This document shows, piece by piece, positions 52,663-62,179 of a stretch of DNA of 64,000 nt; positions within the stretch are counted from its first letter, which is position 1, and each line of letters opens with the position of its first letter. Source of the DNA: Chryseobacterium foetidum (GTDB taxonomy: Bacteria; Bacteroidota; Bacteroidia; Flavobacteriales; Weeksellaceae); the NCBI RefSeq assembly GCF_025457425.1, contig NZ_JAMXIA010000002.1:62001-126000 (forward strand), in the 5' to 3' direction. The translations under genes and the position numbers were made by a program. Under the pieces are notes generated by a model. It was not told where the DNA came from. It did not search any database and worked only from the letters and a program-made list of their open reading frames with translations.

Positions 52663-54042
52663 ATGAAAAAATTAACACTATATTCAATACAATGGGCAGG
52701 AGCGGTTTTTGTATACTTGACGCTCTTTTCCTGTGAGAAAATACTTGAGACGGATCTTCCTGAAAATCAGATTCAGTCGGAGACTGTTTTTGAAAACGTA
52801 CAGACAGCAAATTCAGTCCTGTCCGGGCTTTATGCCGGACTCTTCGATTCTTCTCCGGTCTCAGGAGACCAAAGCGGATACAGCCTTGGTCTTTACACGG
52901 ACGATCTTGATTTCTATGCCTTAAGCAATACGAGCGGGTTGCTGGAGATTGCCAACAATACGCTCAATGACGCCAATGCAACAACTTCTTCATTCTGGAC
53001 AGCGGCTTATCAGAAAGTCTATGTCTGTAATACGATTCTGGAGGGGATTGAATATTCGCAGGGCATAGGGTCTGCAGACCGCCAGAGAATCAAAGGGGAG
53101 GCTTTGGCTATACGATCCCTGCTCTTCTTTTATCTTCAGCAAATCTATGGGGATATACCATATCCTGTTACAACGAACTATATGATCAATCAGTCAATAT
53201 CCAAAACACCGTCTGCTGAGGTCATGAACAGACTTGAGATGGATCTGGAGGAAGCGGTGGGATTACTTCCGGATGCTTACCGGAATACAGAAAGAATTTT
53301 CATCAATAAGAAGGCTGCCCAGTTGCTGCTTGCAAAAGTGTACATGCAGCAGCTGAAGTCGCAGCAGGCAGAAACTGTTTTGAAATCTGTGGTTCAGAGT
53401 TCACTGTATCAGTTTCAGAATGACCTGACAAAAGTATTTCTGAAACCGGGAACGCACATCATCTGGCAGCTCAAACCAAGAAACAATACAGATGCCGTCA
53501 AGGAAGCAACAGCCTATTATTTTGCGAATGCGGCACCGCTTTATGTTGCAGCGTCATCATCGCTGGTCAGTGCATTTACTGCCGGTGATCTCCGAAAATC
53601 TCAATGGATGGCTGCGGTAACCGTTGGCGGAACAACATGGTACCGTATTGAAAAATACAAGGCAAGATCTGCCAACACAACTGAATATTCCATTGTATTC
53701 AGGCTTGAGGAAGCGTATCTGCTTTTAGCAGAAGCATTGGCAAGGCAGAACAAAACGGCGGAAGCGATACCGTTTATCAATCCGGTCAGGCAAAGGTCAG
53801 GTCAGGTCTTGCTTCCCGTTTCAGTAACGCAGCAGGTAATACTTGATGAGATTGTAAAGGAAAACAGAAAAGAGTTCTTTACAGAAATGGGAAACCGTTT
53901 CCTGACACTGAAGAGATTTGGTTTACTGAATACACTGATTCAGACCAAACCCAACTGGAAAAATTTCCATCAGTTCTGGCCTCTTCCCCAAAGCGAGCTG
54001 CTTTTGAATAAAAACCTGAATCCTCAAAACCAGGGATACTGA
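52663..54042 (+). CDS. SusD/RagB-family nutrient-binding lipoprotein, about 459 aa
   Basis: The ATG at 52663 (MKKLTLYSIQ) gives a lipobox ending FSC, so the protein is anchored on the cell surface; the ATG at 52639 adds eight residues before the signal. SusD features are present: an N-terminal TPR-like helical region (QIQSETVFENVQTANSVLSG, RRQIYG-type FYLQQIYGDIPYP) and the C-terminal FRLEEAYLLLAEALARQNKT and NRKEFFTEMGNRFLTLKRFG. It caps the SusC channel and binds the cargo. Its stop overlaps the next ATG by one base. Confidence 0.9.
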   Translation: MKKLTLYSIQWAGAVFVYLTLFSCEKILETDLPENQIQSETVFENVQTANSVLSGLYAGLFDSSPVSGDQSGYSLGLYTDDLDFYALSNTSGLLEIANNTLNDANATTSSFWTAAYQKVYVCNTILEGIEYSQGIGSADRQRIKGEALAIRSLLFFYLQQIYGDIPYPVTTNYMINQSISKTPSAEVMNRLEMDLEEAVGLLPDAYRNTERIFINKKAAQLLLAKVYMQQLKSQQAETVLKSVVQSSLYQFQNDLTKVFLKPGTHIIWQLKPRNNTDAVKEATAYYFANAAPLYVAASSSLVSAFTAGDLRKSQWMAAVTVGGTTWYRIEKYKARSANTTEYSIVFRLEEAYLLLAEALARQNKTAEAIPFINPVRQRSGQVLLPVSVTQQVILDEIVKENRKEFFTEMGNRFLTLKRFGLLNTLIQTKPNWKNFHQFWPLPQSELLLNKNLNPQNQGY

Positions 54043-56528
54043 TGGTCAGGTTATTTTTACTTCTGATTTTCTGTGCAGGAATTTGTATTTCTGCACAGAA
54101 TACAGGGGGATCATTGGAGAACAATATTCGGGAATATGCGAATATCCGAATTTTAGCTGCATCTTCTGATCAGCGGTATGTAGTTTTACATAAAACATAC
54201 AAAACCAACAGCGATACCGTTCTGATATTCGACCGCAAATCTGCAAATCCAATAGCAGACACCATACTGCGTCAGGCTGATGTTTCGTTTTTGAATAATG
54301 AAACAGTATTGTTATCAGGGTATAATAAAGCCAGTCTTCTAAATCTCAAAAATAGAAAGGTAAAATCTTTTGATGATGTTAAACGTATCATAGTTCTGAA
54401 AGATCACAAACAGTTTGTAACCGGGGACGGTAAAGGAAACATTACGGTGTACAATCAGAATGGAAACCTCCTGAAAACGCAGACGCTTGTTACAGATCTG
54501 ATTGGTAACGGGAAGTCAGCGTATGCTGTGAGAAAAGGGGCAGGCAATACCACTGAAATTATTAAATGGGACGGTCAACGGATGAAGCAGGTTTATAATA
54601 CCGGCGATAAAATCAATAAAACAGCGTTTTTGGATTCAGGGAAATTTCTGACAGTCAATAAAAACAAAGCTGTCGGGAATAGTAATCTTTTTAGTGTAGC
54701 TCTATTAAGGATTTCTGATGATAAAATATTTCAGGGTGATGAGGTCATCTCATCCAAAGGCGACAGGATAAATGTAACTCAGATAAATAATGAAGAGGTC
54801 TTTCTGGTTGATTTTCAAAAAACAGAGATGCCTGTTAAAAATACTATGCCCGAAATATGGTATGCAGGTGATAAAACACTGAGAGATCAGAAAACAGGAA
54901 GTATCCTTCATGATTATTATATTTGGAATGTTGGGGATGATAAAGTTAAACAACTGCCTGTACAACAATTTAATAATTATTTCGGGATGCTGGATTCACG
55001 GTTTCTTTGGGCATACAGCAGTGATGAAAGATTCAGTTATACGGGAGAGAGGGAGTTTGAAATTAATATTTATGATACGGAAACCGGAAAGTCAGAAAGA
55101 ATATTTGAGCGAACCGGCAGACTCACAGCTTCTGCCGACAGAAGATATACGCTGGGGTATGAAGTCAACAGGAAAGGGTGGTCACTTTACGATCACGTCA
55201 GTAAAAAATCGGAAAATCTTCACTTGCCTCTACAGGCTTCCAATCCTGTATTTACGGGTACGGGTGAAATCCTGTTTGAAACGGACACTGATCTTCTGAA
55301 ATATCACTTAAAATCAAAATCCCCGGAGTGGCTTAATATAGGCAAGGGAGAGAAAGTGAAATTCTATAAGTTTAATCCTGAAGTCGTTCATGTGTTCAGT
55401 ACATTTACTGCATCAGTCAGCCAGATAAAAGCAGGGCAAAGTATTCTTCTGAACGTTAGCAGATACCTGCAGGATGATACCGCATATTATGCTTATGATC
55501 AGGACAGGCTTACTGAAATTATACCTTTTACAAAAGAGCATTTGAGGGATTTTACGTACAGTCCCAAAGCTTCAATTTTCTTTTCTGTAGAGGAGAATTT
55601 TAACCGGCCTGCGGAACTGAATATAAGAGAATCCGGCAGTCCAAAAATTAAACTGCTGTACAGAAGCAGTCCGGCGGAAAAAAGGATAGCGCGTCTTAAG
55701 CAGGAGATTCTCCATTATAAAAACAGTCTGGGGCAGCCTTTAAAGGGAGTATTATATTATCCTGTTGATTTCGATCCTCAAAAGAAATATCCTGTGATAG
55801 TTCATATTTACGGAATACTGAACACCGGAGCAAATAAATTTTTGTCGTCCGAACCCGGGAATAACGGCTTTAGTAAAAAGTTACTGCTGGAAAACGGTTA
55901 TTTTGTATTTCAGCCAGATATTGTACCTGATGGAAGGGGAATGGGCAGGGCAGCTCTGGACTGTGTGAATGCAGGTTTGGATTCCATCCTTAAAAATGAC
56001 AATATTGATGCACAAAAAGCAGGATTGATAGGACATTCATTAGGAGGTTATGAAACTAATTTTATTGCAACTCAGTCAGACAGGTTTGCTGCTTACGTAT
56101 CAGGTGCTTCTTTAGGAGATATCACCAGTTTTTATTTTTCCTTTAATGAGCTTTTTAAAGTGGCAGACTATTCAAGATTCGAGTCCGGGCAGTTTGCGAT
56201 GAATGCCTCGTATGCTGAAAATAAGGAGTTGTACTTTCGCAATAACCCTGTCAATTATGTGGAGAATGTCAATGCGCCTGTGCTGATGTGGTCCGGAAAG
56301 AAAGATACCAATGCTCCCACCATTCATGCAATGAATTTTTTTATGGGACTTCTGAGAAACAGGAAAAAAGCCGTGGCACTATTATATGATACCCAAAAGC
56401 ACAGTATTACAACAAATTCGAAGGAAATAGTGGATCTAAACAACCGGATTATGGATTGGTGGAATTACTTTTTGAAGGATAAAAAAGAAACAGAATGGAT
56501 CAGTAAGGAAATGAAGGATGCTCTGTAG
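54042..56528 (+). CDS. S9-family (prolyl oligopeptidase-like) serine peptidase, 828 aa
   Basis: A signal peptide (MVRLFLLLIFCAGICISAQ) precedes a long beta-propeller region (about 30-560) of poorly conserved repeats. The catalytic alpha/beta domain follows, with Ser in GLIGHSLGGYET, Asp in MWSGKKDTNAP and His in DTQKHSITT. The family cuts short peptides, often after Pro or another small residue. The ATG overlaps the SusD stop (TGATG) for coupled translation. The operon thus combines capture, import and periplasmic peptide cleavage. A strong terminator overlaps its stop codon. Confidence 0.87.
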   Translation: MVRLFLLLIFCAGICISAQNTGGSLENNIREYANIRILAASSDQRYVVLHKTYKTNSDTVLIFDRKSANPIADTILRQADVSFLNNETVLLSGYNKASLLNLKNRKVKSFDDVKRIIVLKDHKQFVTGDGKGNITVYNQNGNLLKTQTLVTDLIGNGKSAYAVRKGAGNTTEIIKWDGQRMKQVYNTGDKINKTAFLDSGKFLTVNKNKAVGNSNLFSVALLRISDDKIFQGDEVISSKGDRINVTQINNEEVFLVDFQKTEMPVKNTMPEIWYAGDKTLRDQKTGSILHDYYIWNVGDDKVKQLPVQQFNNYFGMLDSRFLWAYSSDERFSYTGEREFEINIYDTETGKSERIFERTGRLTASADRRYTLGYEVNRKGWSLYDHVSKKSENLHLPLQASNPVFTGTGEILFETDTDLLKYHLKSKSPEWLNIGKGEKVKFYKFNPEVVHVFSTFTASVSQIKAGQSILLNVSRYLQDDTAYYAYDQDRLTEIIPFTKEHLRDFTYSPKASIFFSVEENFNRPAELNIRESGSPKIKLLYRSSPAEKRIARLKQEILHYKNSLGQPLKGVLYYPVDFDPQKKYPVIVHIYGILNTGANKFLSSEPGNNGFSKKLLLENGYFVFQPDIVPDGRGMGRAALDCVNAGLDSILKNDNIDAQKAGLIGHSLGGYETNFIATQSDRFAAYVSGASLGDITSFYFSFNELFKVADYSRFESGQFAMNASYAENKELYFRNNPVNYVENVNAPVLMWSGKKDTNAPTIHAMNFFMGLLRNRKKAVALLYDTQKHSITTNSKEIVDLNNRIMDWWNYFLKDKKETEWISKEMKDAL

Positions 56529-56543
56529 CATCCTTTGTTTTTT
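56514..56543 (+). terminator. Terminator of the SusC–SusD–peptidase operon
   Basis: A 9-bp perfect stem AAGGATGCT / AGCATCCTT with a 4-nt loop and a T-rich tail. The stop codon is part of the hairpin. Confidence 0.85.
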
Positions 56544-56732
56544 GTTCTCCTAACAGGTGGCTATTTAATAAAGCTTTTTAAAATGATAATGAATAATTTA
56601 TAATAATCTCTTCATTCGCTGTCAAAACTATGTATTGTTTACGCAGATAATAACAAGGATTTTACTTTGCTTCTTAAAGATTCTGATTCCCACTATTCCG
56701 ATTTTCTTTATATCTATATTAAACATATAAAA

Positions 56733-56760
56733 TCGAAGGCTCCCCGCAGAAAGCCTTCGA
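56733..56760 (-). terminator. Terminator of the secreted beta-rich protein gene
   Basis: A perfect stem TCGAAGGCT / AGCCTTCGA followed on the minus strand by TTTTAT, 37 nt past the stop at 56797. Confidence 0.8.
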
Positions 56761-56796
56761 AACACCAAATCACAAAATATTAATATGAAATTTTTT

Positions 56797-57342
56797 TTAT
56801 AAAGCAGTTGCAGTATAAGTCACTGTTTGCGTGTAAGTTCCGGCTGGTTTACCTAAAATATCAGAAGATGATGATTTTGCAGCAGGAATCATATAGTCCA
56901 AATTCAATGTCAAAGCACTTCCCAGTGGAGCATTTGAAACTAAAGTCTGATCAGTTTGAGATAAAACCACAGCTGTTTTTGTTCCTCCCATTGTTCCCGC
57001 AGATGCAGCGGCTTTAATTGTCAAAACATTTACAGGGATTGTGTTTGTTCCGTTCAGGAAATTAGCCCCTCCTGCTTTTACCTTAACGTTAAAGTTTTTC
57101 GTAGAAGTGATTTTTAAAGAGTTGGCTTTATTAACCGTTTGATCAGAATTGTAATCTGCTGCAGTAGCGTAGTTAAAGTCCACATTGTTACCGATTGCGG
57201 TACTTCCGGTATCGATAGAAATTACATCATTCAGAGTAATGTTTACGGTTGTGGTTGCATTGGTATTCTGTGCCTGAACATTACTCGTTCCTAATATAAT
57301 TGCTCCGAAAGTTAAAGCTGCGATTACGATTTGTTTTTTCAT
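56797..57342 (-). CDS. Secreted beta-rich protein, 181 aa
   Basis: The signal peptide MKKQIVIAALTFGAIILGTS ends at VQAQ. The mature part is Thr/Ala/Asn-rich with alternating strands (TTVNITLNDVISIDTGSTAI; LKITSTKNFNVKVKAGG; LNLDYMIPAAKSSSSDI) and ends GTYTQTVTYTATAL. This resembles small fimbrial or WxL-like beta sandwiches that are common in Chryseobacterium. No Cys, no catalytic motif. Monocistronic, with a -7 element TAGATTTG at 57402-57395 and its own terminator. A cell-surface structural role is inferred. Confidence 0.75.
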   Translation of the reverse strand: MKKQIVIAALTFGAIILGTSNVQAQNTNATTTVNITLNDVISIDTGSTAIGNNVDFNYATAADYNSDQTVNKANSLKITSTKNFNVKVKAGGANFLNGTNTIPVNVLTIKAAASAGTMGGTKTAVVLSQTDQTLVSNAPLGSALTLNLDYMIPAAKSSSSDILGKPAGTYTQTVTYTATAL

Positions 57343-57394
57343 GAGAGTTTTTTTTAATTTTAATTTTTGATTTTCTGTTCTCTTTTGAACAATA

Positions 57395-57402
57395 CAAATC
57401 TA
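57395..57402 (-). promoter_or_regulatory. -7 element TAGATTTG of the secreted beta-rich protein
   Basis: An exact TAnnTTTG on the minus strand, 53 nt upstream of the start. Confidence 0.55.
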
Positions 57403-57482
57403 CGGTAGCGATAAAAGTTTCTTTGTAGTAGAAAATGGAAGTTCATGTAGTAAAATAACTACACTGATTGGTAAACAGAAAA

Positions 57483-57509
57483 CCCTCAACTCTTTTTAAG
57501 TATTGAGGG
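57483..57509. terminator. Hairpin CCCTCAA / TTGAGGG in a gene-free gap
   Basis: A 7-bp stem with a 13-nt loop in the 490-nt gap 57343-57836, which otherwise holds no gene. It may be a terminator for the unit ending at 57837 or a relic. Confidence 0.35.
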
Positions 57510-57836
57510 CCTATAAAATTACTGGTACTCTATGATAAAGATGTCATAATATAAATTACTGTTTGTGCATAATTTTTTTTTTGAGGTTAAGAATAAGGAA
57601 TTATAGGTTGCTAAACTTATTTTCAATTTTGTTTAAAACCATTTAGTCATATAACTTAAATTATACTGGTTTATTCGCTGTAATAATACACTAAATGACA
57701 ACCGATTCTTTTAGCCCATATGTGATGTGCAAAAATATACAGGAATAAAAATAATCTCATCAGTAATACATGCACACCAAAAAGAAATAATAAAATTCTC
57801 AATACCATTATTGAAATACCCATAAGGGAAGTCATT

Positions 57837-58745
57837 CTAAATATTTTCCGTTGCAGAACCGATCAGCAGCTCCTTATATTCAGTTAAAAATTCTTCAACA
57901 GTTTTTGCAGGTCTGCCCAGGATATAGGGAATGTCATTTTGAACCATAGACATATAAGACATTCGCCCGTCCAACATTTGTTTGACAAATTCTATATTGG
58001 CGCTTGCGTACCATCTGTCTGCACCGCCCGCAATCCAGTCTTCGATCAGTTCCTTGAATTCTTCCAGTCCTTTTTCCTCACATTTGATCTCAAGTCCTGT
58101 GACTTTGCTCATCAGCTGGGCAATTTCTTTTCCATTGTAGCTCTCCACACTCAGCCAGTAATCCTTAGCTGAATGGCGCTCAGGACCATCTGCAAGAACC
58201 TGCGCGGCCACTGCAGCAATATCACTTGCGGCAATATAGCCCACTCTTCGGTCTTTCCAGTAGGTGGTGTATGTCAGGTTTTTTGGAAGGTAGGCACCTG
58301 TTAAGGCTTCCATAAACATATTGGGATGAAGGTGTGTCCATGCGATACCACTTGCTTCAATGTATTTTTTGATCAACTGGTGCCATGCAAAGTGGGCATC
58401 TGTAGTATCCCATTCAGCAAAAACACCTATGTGCACAATATGTCTTACACCAGCCTTTTTTGCAGCGCCCACCAAGGTTTTACTTTGGGTAAGCATACCA
58501 ACGGTGTAGCCTGTGAGTAAAAAAAACCGGTCTACCCCTGTGAGTGCCAGAGCAAATGTAGCAGGATCATCCAAATCAAGAAATCTGCAATCCCTGCCTT
58601 CGCTGCGAAGCTTTTCCACCTCTTCCTGTTTTCTGGAAGTTATCCGCACGTTGACGGATTTGTCTCCAAGTTCTTTAACTACATGTTTCCCGATTGTTCC
58701 GCTGGCTCCCAAAACCAGAATCGTGGGATTTTGACTGTTATTCAT
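57837..58745 (-). CDS. NmrA-like NAD(P)-binding reductase, 302 aa
   Basis: The Rossmann motif VLGASGTIGKHVV (GxxGxxG) is followed by an ITSRKQ segment for NADP recognition. The middle reads GVDRFFLLTGYTVGMLTQSK and VRHIVHIGVFAEWDT. The overall match is with NmrA/YtfG-type quinone oxidoreductases or sensors. It is the last gene of the detoxification cluster but has its own -7 element TAGTTTTG (58788-58781), 53 nt after the Ohr gene. It may reduce quinones or nitro-aromatic products made by upstream enzymes. Confidence 0.87.
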   Translation of the reverse strand: MNNSQNPTILVLGASGTIGKHVVKELGDKSVNVRITSRKQEEVEKLRSEGRDCRFLDLDDPATFALALTGVDRFFLLTGYTVGMLTQSKTLVGAAKKAGVRHIVHIGVFAEWDTTDAHFAWHQLIKKYIEASGIAWTHLHPNMFMEALTGAYLPKNLTYTTYWKDRRVGYIAASDIAAVAAQVLADGPERHSAKDYWLSVESYNGKEIAQLMSKVTGLEIKCEEKGLEEFKELIEDWIAGGADRWYASANIEFVKQMLDGRMSYMSMVQNDIPYILGRPAKTVEEFLTEYKELLIGSATENI

Positions 58746-58798
58746 TTGTACTCTATTTAAATTAAATCTGTGATAGCTGACAAAACTAAGGTTCTAGC

Positions 58799-59221
58799 TT
58801 AATCATTTGTAGTAACGATGCTGACTGGAATATTATTTTTAGTGGCATTTGAGTATGGGCAAACCTGATGCGCACGCTCAGTAAGACGATTTGCTTCTTC
58901 AATAGAAACATTCGAAATATTAACGGCAAGCTCCACAGCCAATCCAAAAGCTCCACCATCTAAAGGACCGATCGACACCTTTGCCTTAACAGAGGTTTCT
59001 CCCGTTTCTACTTTTTCCAGACGAATGGTGTGGTTAAGCGCACTGTCAAAACAGGCTGCATAACCGGCTGCGAACAGTTGCTCCGGATTGGTGTACTCAT
59101 CGTTAGAGCCGCCCATTGCCTTTGGTGCTCTCACTTGTAGATCTAAAACTCCGTTATCACTTACTACCTGTCCATTTCTTCCACCAGTTGCGGTGACCTG
59201 TGCTGTATACAAAATTTTCAT
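58799..59221 (-). CDS. ohr: Organic hydroperoxide resistance protein (OsmC/Ohr family), 140 aa
   Basis: Both redox cysteines are present: Cys in AGYAACFDSAL and Cys in HQVCPYSNATKNN, the Ohr-type spacing and motifs. The N terminus YTAQVTATGGRNGQVVSDNG is typical of the family, and the length is normal. It detoxifies organic hydroperoxides with lipoyl or thiol reductants in the cytosol. It follows the NADP-dependent reductase by 23 nt, in line with a role against electrophiles and peroxides. Confidence 0.9.
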   Translation of the reverse strand: MKILYTAQVTATGGRNGQVVSDNGVLDLQVRAPKAMGGSNDEYTNPEQLFAAGYAACFDSALNHTIRLEKVETGETSVKAKVSIGPLDGGAFGLAVELAVNISNVSIEEANRLTERAHQVCPYSNATKNNIPVSIVTTND

Positions 59222-59244
59222 TATTACGTATTTTAAGTATTGAT

Positions 59245-59988
59245 TTAATTTTTTCCTATCTGTTTCAAACGGTTACCTGCTAAAATTTCTTCGTAAGTCG
59301 GCCAGGAATCTTTACTTCTCAAACCGTCCATAATTGAATCTCTTATGCCAGGAGCTTTTCCTTTTTCAGCACTGTCCAATGCTTTTTTTAATTCTGCTTC
59401 TTCGAGTTCTGTACAATATGCTGGAGTTCCCGGCTGCTGTCTCCACGATTCAGCCAATGTGCCACCATCAACGGTGTCAAAACCTGTAATATCTACTATT
59501 TGAGCAACAACCTTCTTATGTTCCTCGTTATCGCCCGCTATAGAAATGGCTGTTCTCCCTTTTGTCCCGGTTGCTGTGCCCTTATGTTTTAAGGTTCCTT
59601 CCAGAATATTGTTGAACACTTTAACAAGCGGTCGGTCTAATATGCCTGAAATATATTCGCTTTCCGTGATCTCCTCTAATTCTGCGATGTTGCCATCTCT
59701 GAAAGGATAATAATTTGATGTATCCATCACCACCACATCCTGAGGCACCTCTTTTAGTAAATCCTTTGGCAGATCTTTATACGCATTGAAAGGCATAGAA
59801 AAGATGATGGCATCAACATCTTTTACCACATCCTGTAGTGTTGCGGCTTTTGCTCCCAAATCGGCCGCAATTTTTTCCAGTTCAGGCATTGCCCGCGTGT
59901 TGGTCACTTTCACACTGTGTCCTGCTTTAGATAATTTCTGAGCCAAAAGACTGCCTATGGCTCCAGTTCCTACAATTCCTATGTTCAT
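59245..59988 (-). CDS. NADPH-dependent F420 reductase-like oxidoreductase, 247 aa
   Basis: The start MNIGIVGTGAIGSLLAQKLS is a Rossmann GxGxxG, followed by a NADP-binding region (KVTNTRAMPEL). A conserved block IIFSMPFNAYKDLPKDLL and DTSNYYPFRDGNIAEL matches the F420-dependent NADP oxidoreductase / NAD(P)-binding (COG2085) family. Flavobacteria have no F420, so the true partner is probably another cofactor or a flavin enzyme. It lies 33 nt after the flavin monooxygenase and may feed it reducing power. Confidence 0.83.
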   Translation of the reverse strand: MNIGIVGTGAIGSLLAQKLSKAGHSVKVTNTRAMPELEKIAADLGAKAATLQDVVKDVDAIIFSMPFNAYKDLPKDLLKEVPQDVVVMDTSNYYPFRDGNIAELEEITESEYISGILDRPLVKVFNNILEGTLKHKGTATGTKGRTAISIAGDNEEHKKVVAQIVDITGFDTVDGGTLAESWRQQPGTPAYCTELEEAELKKALDSAEKGKAPGIRDSIMDGLRSKDSWPTYEEILAGNRLKQIGKN

Positions 59989-60021
59989 ATTTCTTAAATT
60001 TTATAATTAATAATTTTCTGT

Positions 60022-61356
60022 TTAAACCCTTGGGTCAATTCCATATTGTTCAGGGGCACCGATATGCTCTCTTAATGTTGTGCCTTCATAGTCTTCGTGA
60101 AAAAGTCCACGCTGCTGTAAAATCGGAACTACTTCGTCAACAAAGGCATCAATCCCATCATCCAGTATATCGGGCGAGATCCAAAAACCATCGCAGGCTC
60201 CGGCCTCAAACCAAGCCTGCATGTGATCGGCCGCCTCAACACCAGGTCCCACAATGGAGGGATGGTAATCAATGATCCCGTGTGCAATGACATCCTTCAG
60301 ACTCCAGCCTTCCTTCGCAATTTTAAGGGCATTTGCAGACCGAGGATCATAAGGCGATGGACGCGCCACCTGCAATTGTTCTTCGGAGAGCGGTTCATTT
60401 AGATCATTAAGATCCTGTCTGATACCAAGCATCTGCTGAAGATAAGCTACACGCTGTGGGAGAAGGTGTCCCATTAATTGCAACCTACGGTCTAGCGCTG
60501 TGCGACGGTCTTTAACAATGGTGGTCATCATTCCTGCGATAAACTTGATCTCATCAGGATCACGTCCATATTTTTTCGCTGACTCACGAAATGCGTTGCG
60601 TTGTTGTATACCATCTTCAATCGTGAAGGCAGCGCCGATCACTACATTTGCAAACCTTCCCGCCAACTCATGAGCGTTCAGACTTCCGCCCGCATGAAAA
60701 ACGATTGGCTGTCCCTGTTCAGATGGCGGAATGTACAGCGTTCCCCTGGCATTTACATATTTGCCTTTTAGGCTGACTCCGGCAATCTCATCGTGCTTTG
60801 CAAACTGTCCGGTCTGTTGGTTGTGTACCCATGCATCTTTTCCCCAGCTTCCCCAAAATGCCTGAACCAGCTGAACCACTTCATGAGCACGACCATAACG
60901 GTCTCTGCTTGAAGGAATGGTTTGTCCGTAGATCGCAGCCACATCATTATTGGTGGAAGTAATGGCATTCCAGCCCGCTCTGCCGTGGCTCATGATATCG
61001 AGTGCCTTGAACTGTTTCGCCAATGTATATGGCGCATTGAAAGTAGTCGAACCTGTGGCAACCAGGCCAATATGTTTGGTTTCCCTTGCCACGGCAGCCA
61101 ATGTCATCATCACATCGAGATTGAAGTTGGGCGCTTCGGTTTCGAGAAGAGAAGAATCATCAGTGAAAGGACCATCCGGCAGGAATATGAACTGAAACTT
61201 CCCACGTTCTGCAGCTTGCGCGTGTCTCACGCGGGCGTCATAACTTGTGTAGTCTGTTGGATCAATACCTGGTGTACGCCATGCTCCTGGTTGGAAGCCA
61301 TAACCATTGCCGGAAGTCAGGCCGATGATCATTTTTCTATTTTTGTTATTTTCCAT
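60022..61356 (-). CDS. LLM-class flavin-dependent monooxygenase (NtaA/SnaA/DszA family), 444 aa
   Basis: The start KMIIGLTSGNGYGFQPGAWR is followed by the family's FLPDGPF, NLDVMMTLAAVARETKHIGL, GRAGWNAITS and IVFHAGGS blocks. It ends ILQQRGLF…LREHIG. All belong to the FMN-dependent NtaA/SnaA/SoxA/DszA monooxygenases, which oxidise nitrilotriacetate, thiophene sulfones or similar small molecules using reduced flavin. A reductase gene follows it. The substrate is unknown. The gap to the upstream nitroreductase is 15 nt. Confidence 0.9.
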   Translation of the reverse strand: MENNKNRKMIIGLTSGNGYGFQPGAWRTPGIDPTDYTSYDARVRHAQAAERGKFQFIFLPDGPFTDDSSLLETEAPNFNLDVMMTLAAVARETKHIGLVATGSTTFNAPYTLAKQFKALDIMSHGRAGWNAITSTNNDVAAIYGQTIPSSRDRYGRAHEVVQLVQAFWGSWGKDAWVHNQQTGQFAKHDEIAGVSLKGKYVNARGTLYIPPSEQGQPIVFHAGGSLNAHELAGRFANVVIGAAFTIEDGIQQRNAFRESAKKYGRDPDEIKFIAGMMTTIVKDRRTALDRRLQLMGHLLPQRVAYLQQMLGIRQDLNDLNEPLSEEQLQVARPSPYDPRSANALKIAKEGWSLKDVIAHGIIDYHPSIVGPGVEAADHMQAWFEAGACDGFWISPDILDDGIDAFVDEVVPILQQRGLFHEDYEGTTLREHIGAPEQYGIDPRV

Positions 61357-61371
61357 TTCAACCTCTATGTA

Positions 61372-62076
61372 TTATTGATGAAAAGTGACATTGCTGGTAA
61401 TGGGCTCTCGTCCGAGCTTAATTGAGTTGCTTGGTGAATTGGGATCCGCGTAGCCAAATGAAATTCCAAAAAGCATTTTAAACTCTTCGGGCACATTCAG
61501 GATTTCCCTTATGGTTCCAGCGAAAAAGCCCAGTGCTGTCTGCGGGATGCCGGCGAGACCATGAGCTGTAAGGGATAACAGGAAGGTTTGCCCGTACATT
61601 CCAATATCACCACCTACACGTACATTATCACCAAACGACGGCATAAATGGTATTGCAACATGGGGTGCATTAAAGAAAGTATAGTTCCTGTCTGAAATTT
61701 CTTTTCGTCCCTCTTTATCTTCACGTTTGACATCAAACGCTTCATACATGGTCTGACCAAGGTTAAAATACCGCTCTTTGTATTGGCCATGATAATCATT
61801 AACATCGAAACTAAAATCAGGAGAAAATCTTCCTGCTTTGTTTTCTCTTACCAAAGTTTCTGACAATTCTCTTAACTTATTTCCTGAAATGATGTGCGTT
61901 TCCCAAGGCTGAGTGTTGCAGTTTGAGGGTGAATATTTTGCATCATCCAGTATAGAAGTAATGATATTTTCTGCTATGGGTGTATCTAAAAATCCGCGGC
62001 ATGATTTTCTTGATCGTAATACCTCTTTAAATGTAAAATTGTTTTGCTGAATGTCTTCTGTCATATTTCTGTTCAT
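61372..62076 (-). CDS. Nitroreductase family protein, 234 aa
   Basis: The FMN-binding start is clear: VLRSRKSCRGFLDTPIAENI, SPSNCNTQPWE. The middle has GMYGQTFLLSLTAHGLAGIP, and the end MLFGISFGYADPNSPSNSIK. It belongs to the NfsA/NfsB/BluB superfamily using NAD(P)H to reduce nitro groups or quinones, and may also supply reduced flavin to the monooxygenase downstream. It is the first gene of the cluster and is divergent from the HxlR gene with a ~100-nt intergenic region, the usual place for HxlR control. Confidence 0.9.
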   Translation of the reverse strand: MNRNMTEDIQQNNFTFKEVLRSRKSCRGFLDTPIAENIITSILDDAKYSPSNCNTQPWETHIISGNKLRELSETLVRENKAGRFSPDFSFDVNDYHGQYKERYFNLGQTMYEAFDVKREDKEGRKEISDRNYTFFNAPHVAIPFMPSFGDNVRVGGDIGMYGQTFLLSLTAHGLAGIPQTALGFFAGTIREILNVPEEFKMLFGISFGYADPNSPSNSIKLGREPITSNVTFHQ

Positions 62077-62179
62077 TATTTCAAAATCTATTTTATAACC
62101 TTAAACAAAGTTCCGAATAAAATGCTTTACTTTGTATAGTCCTTTCCTCAAGGAAAGTGCATTTAATTTTAGTAATAAT

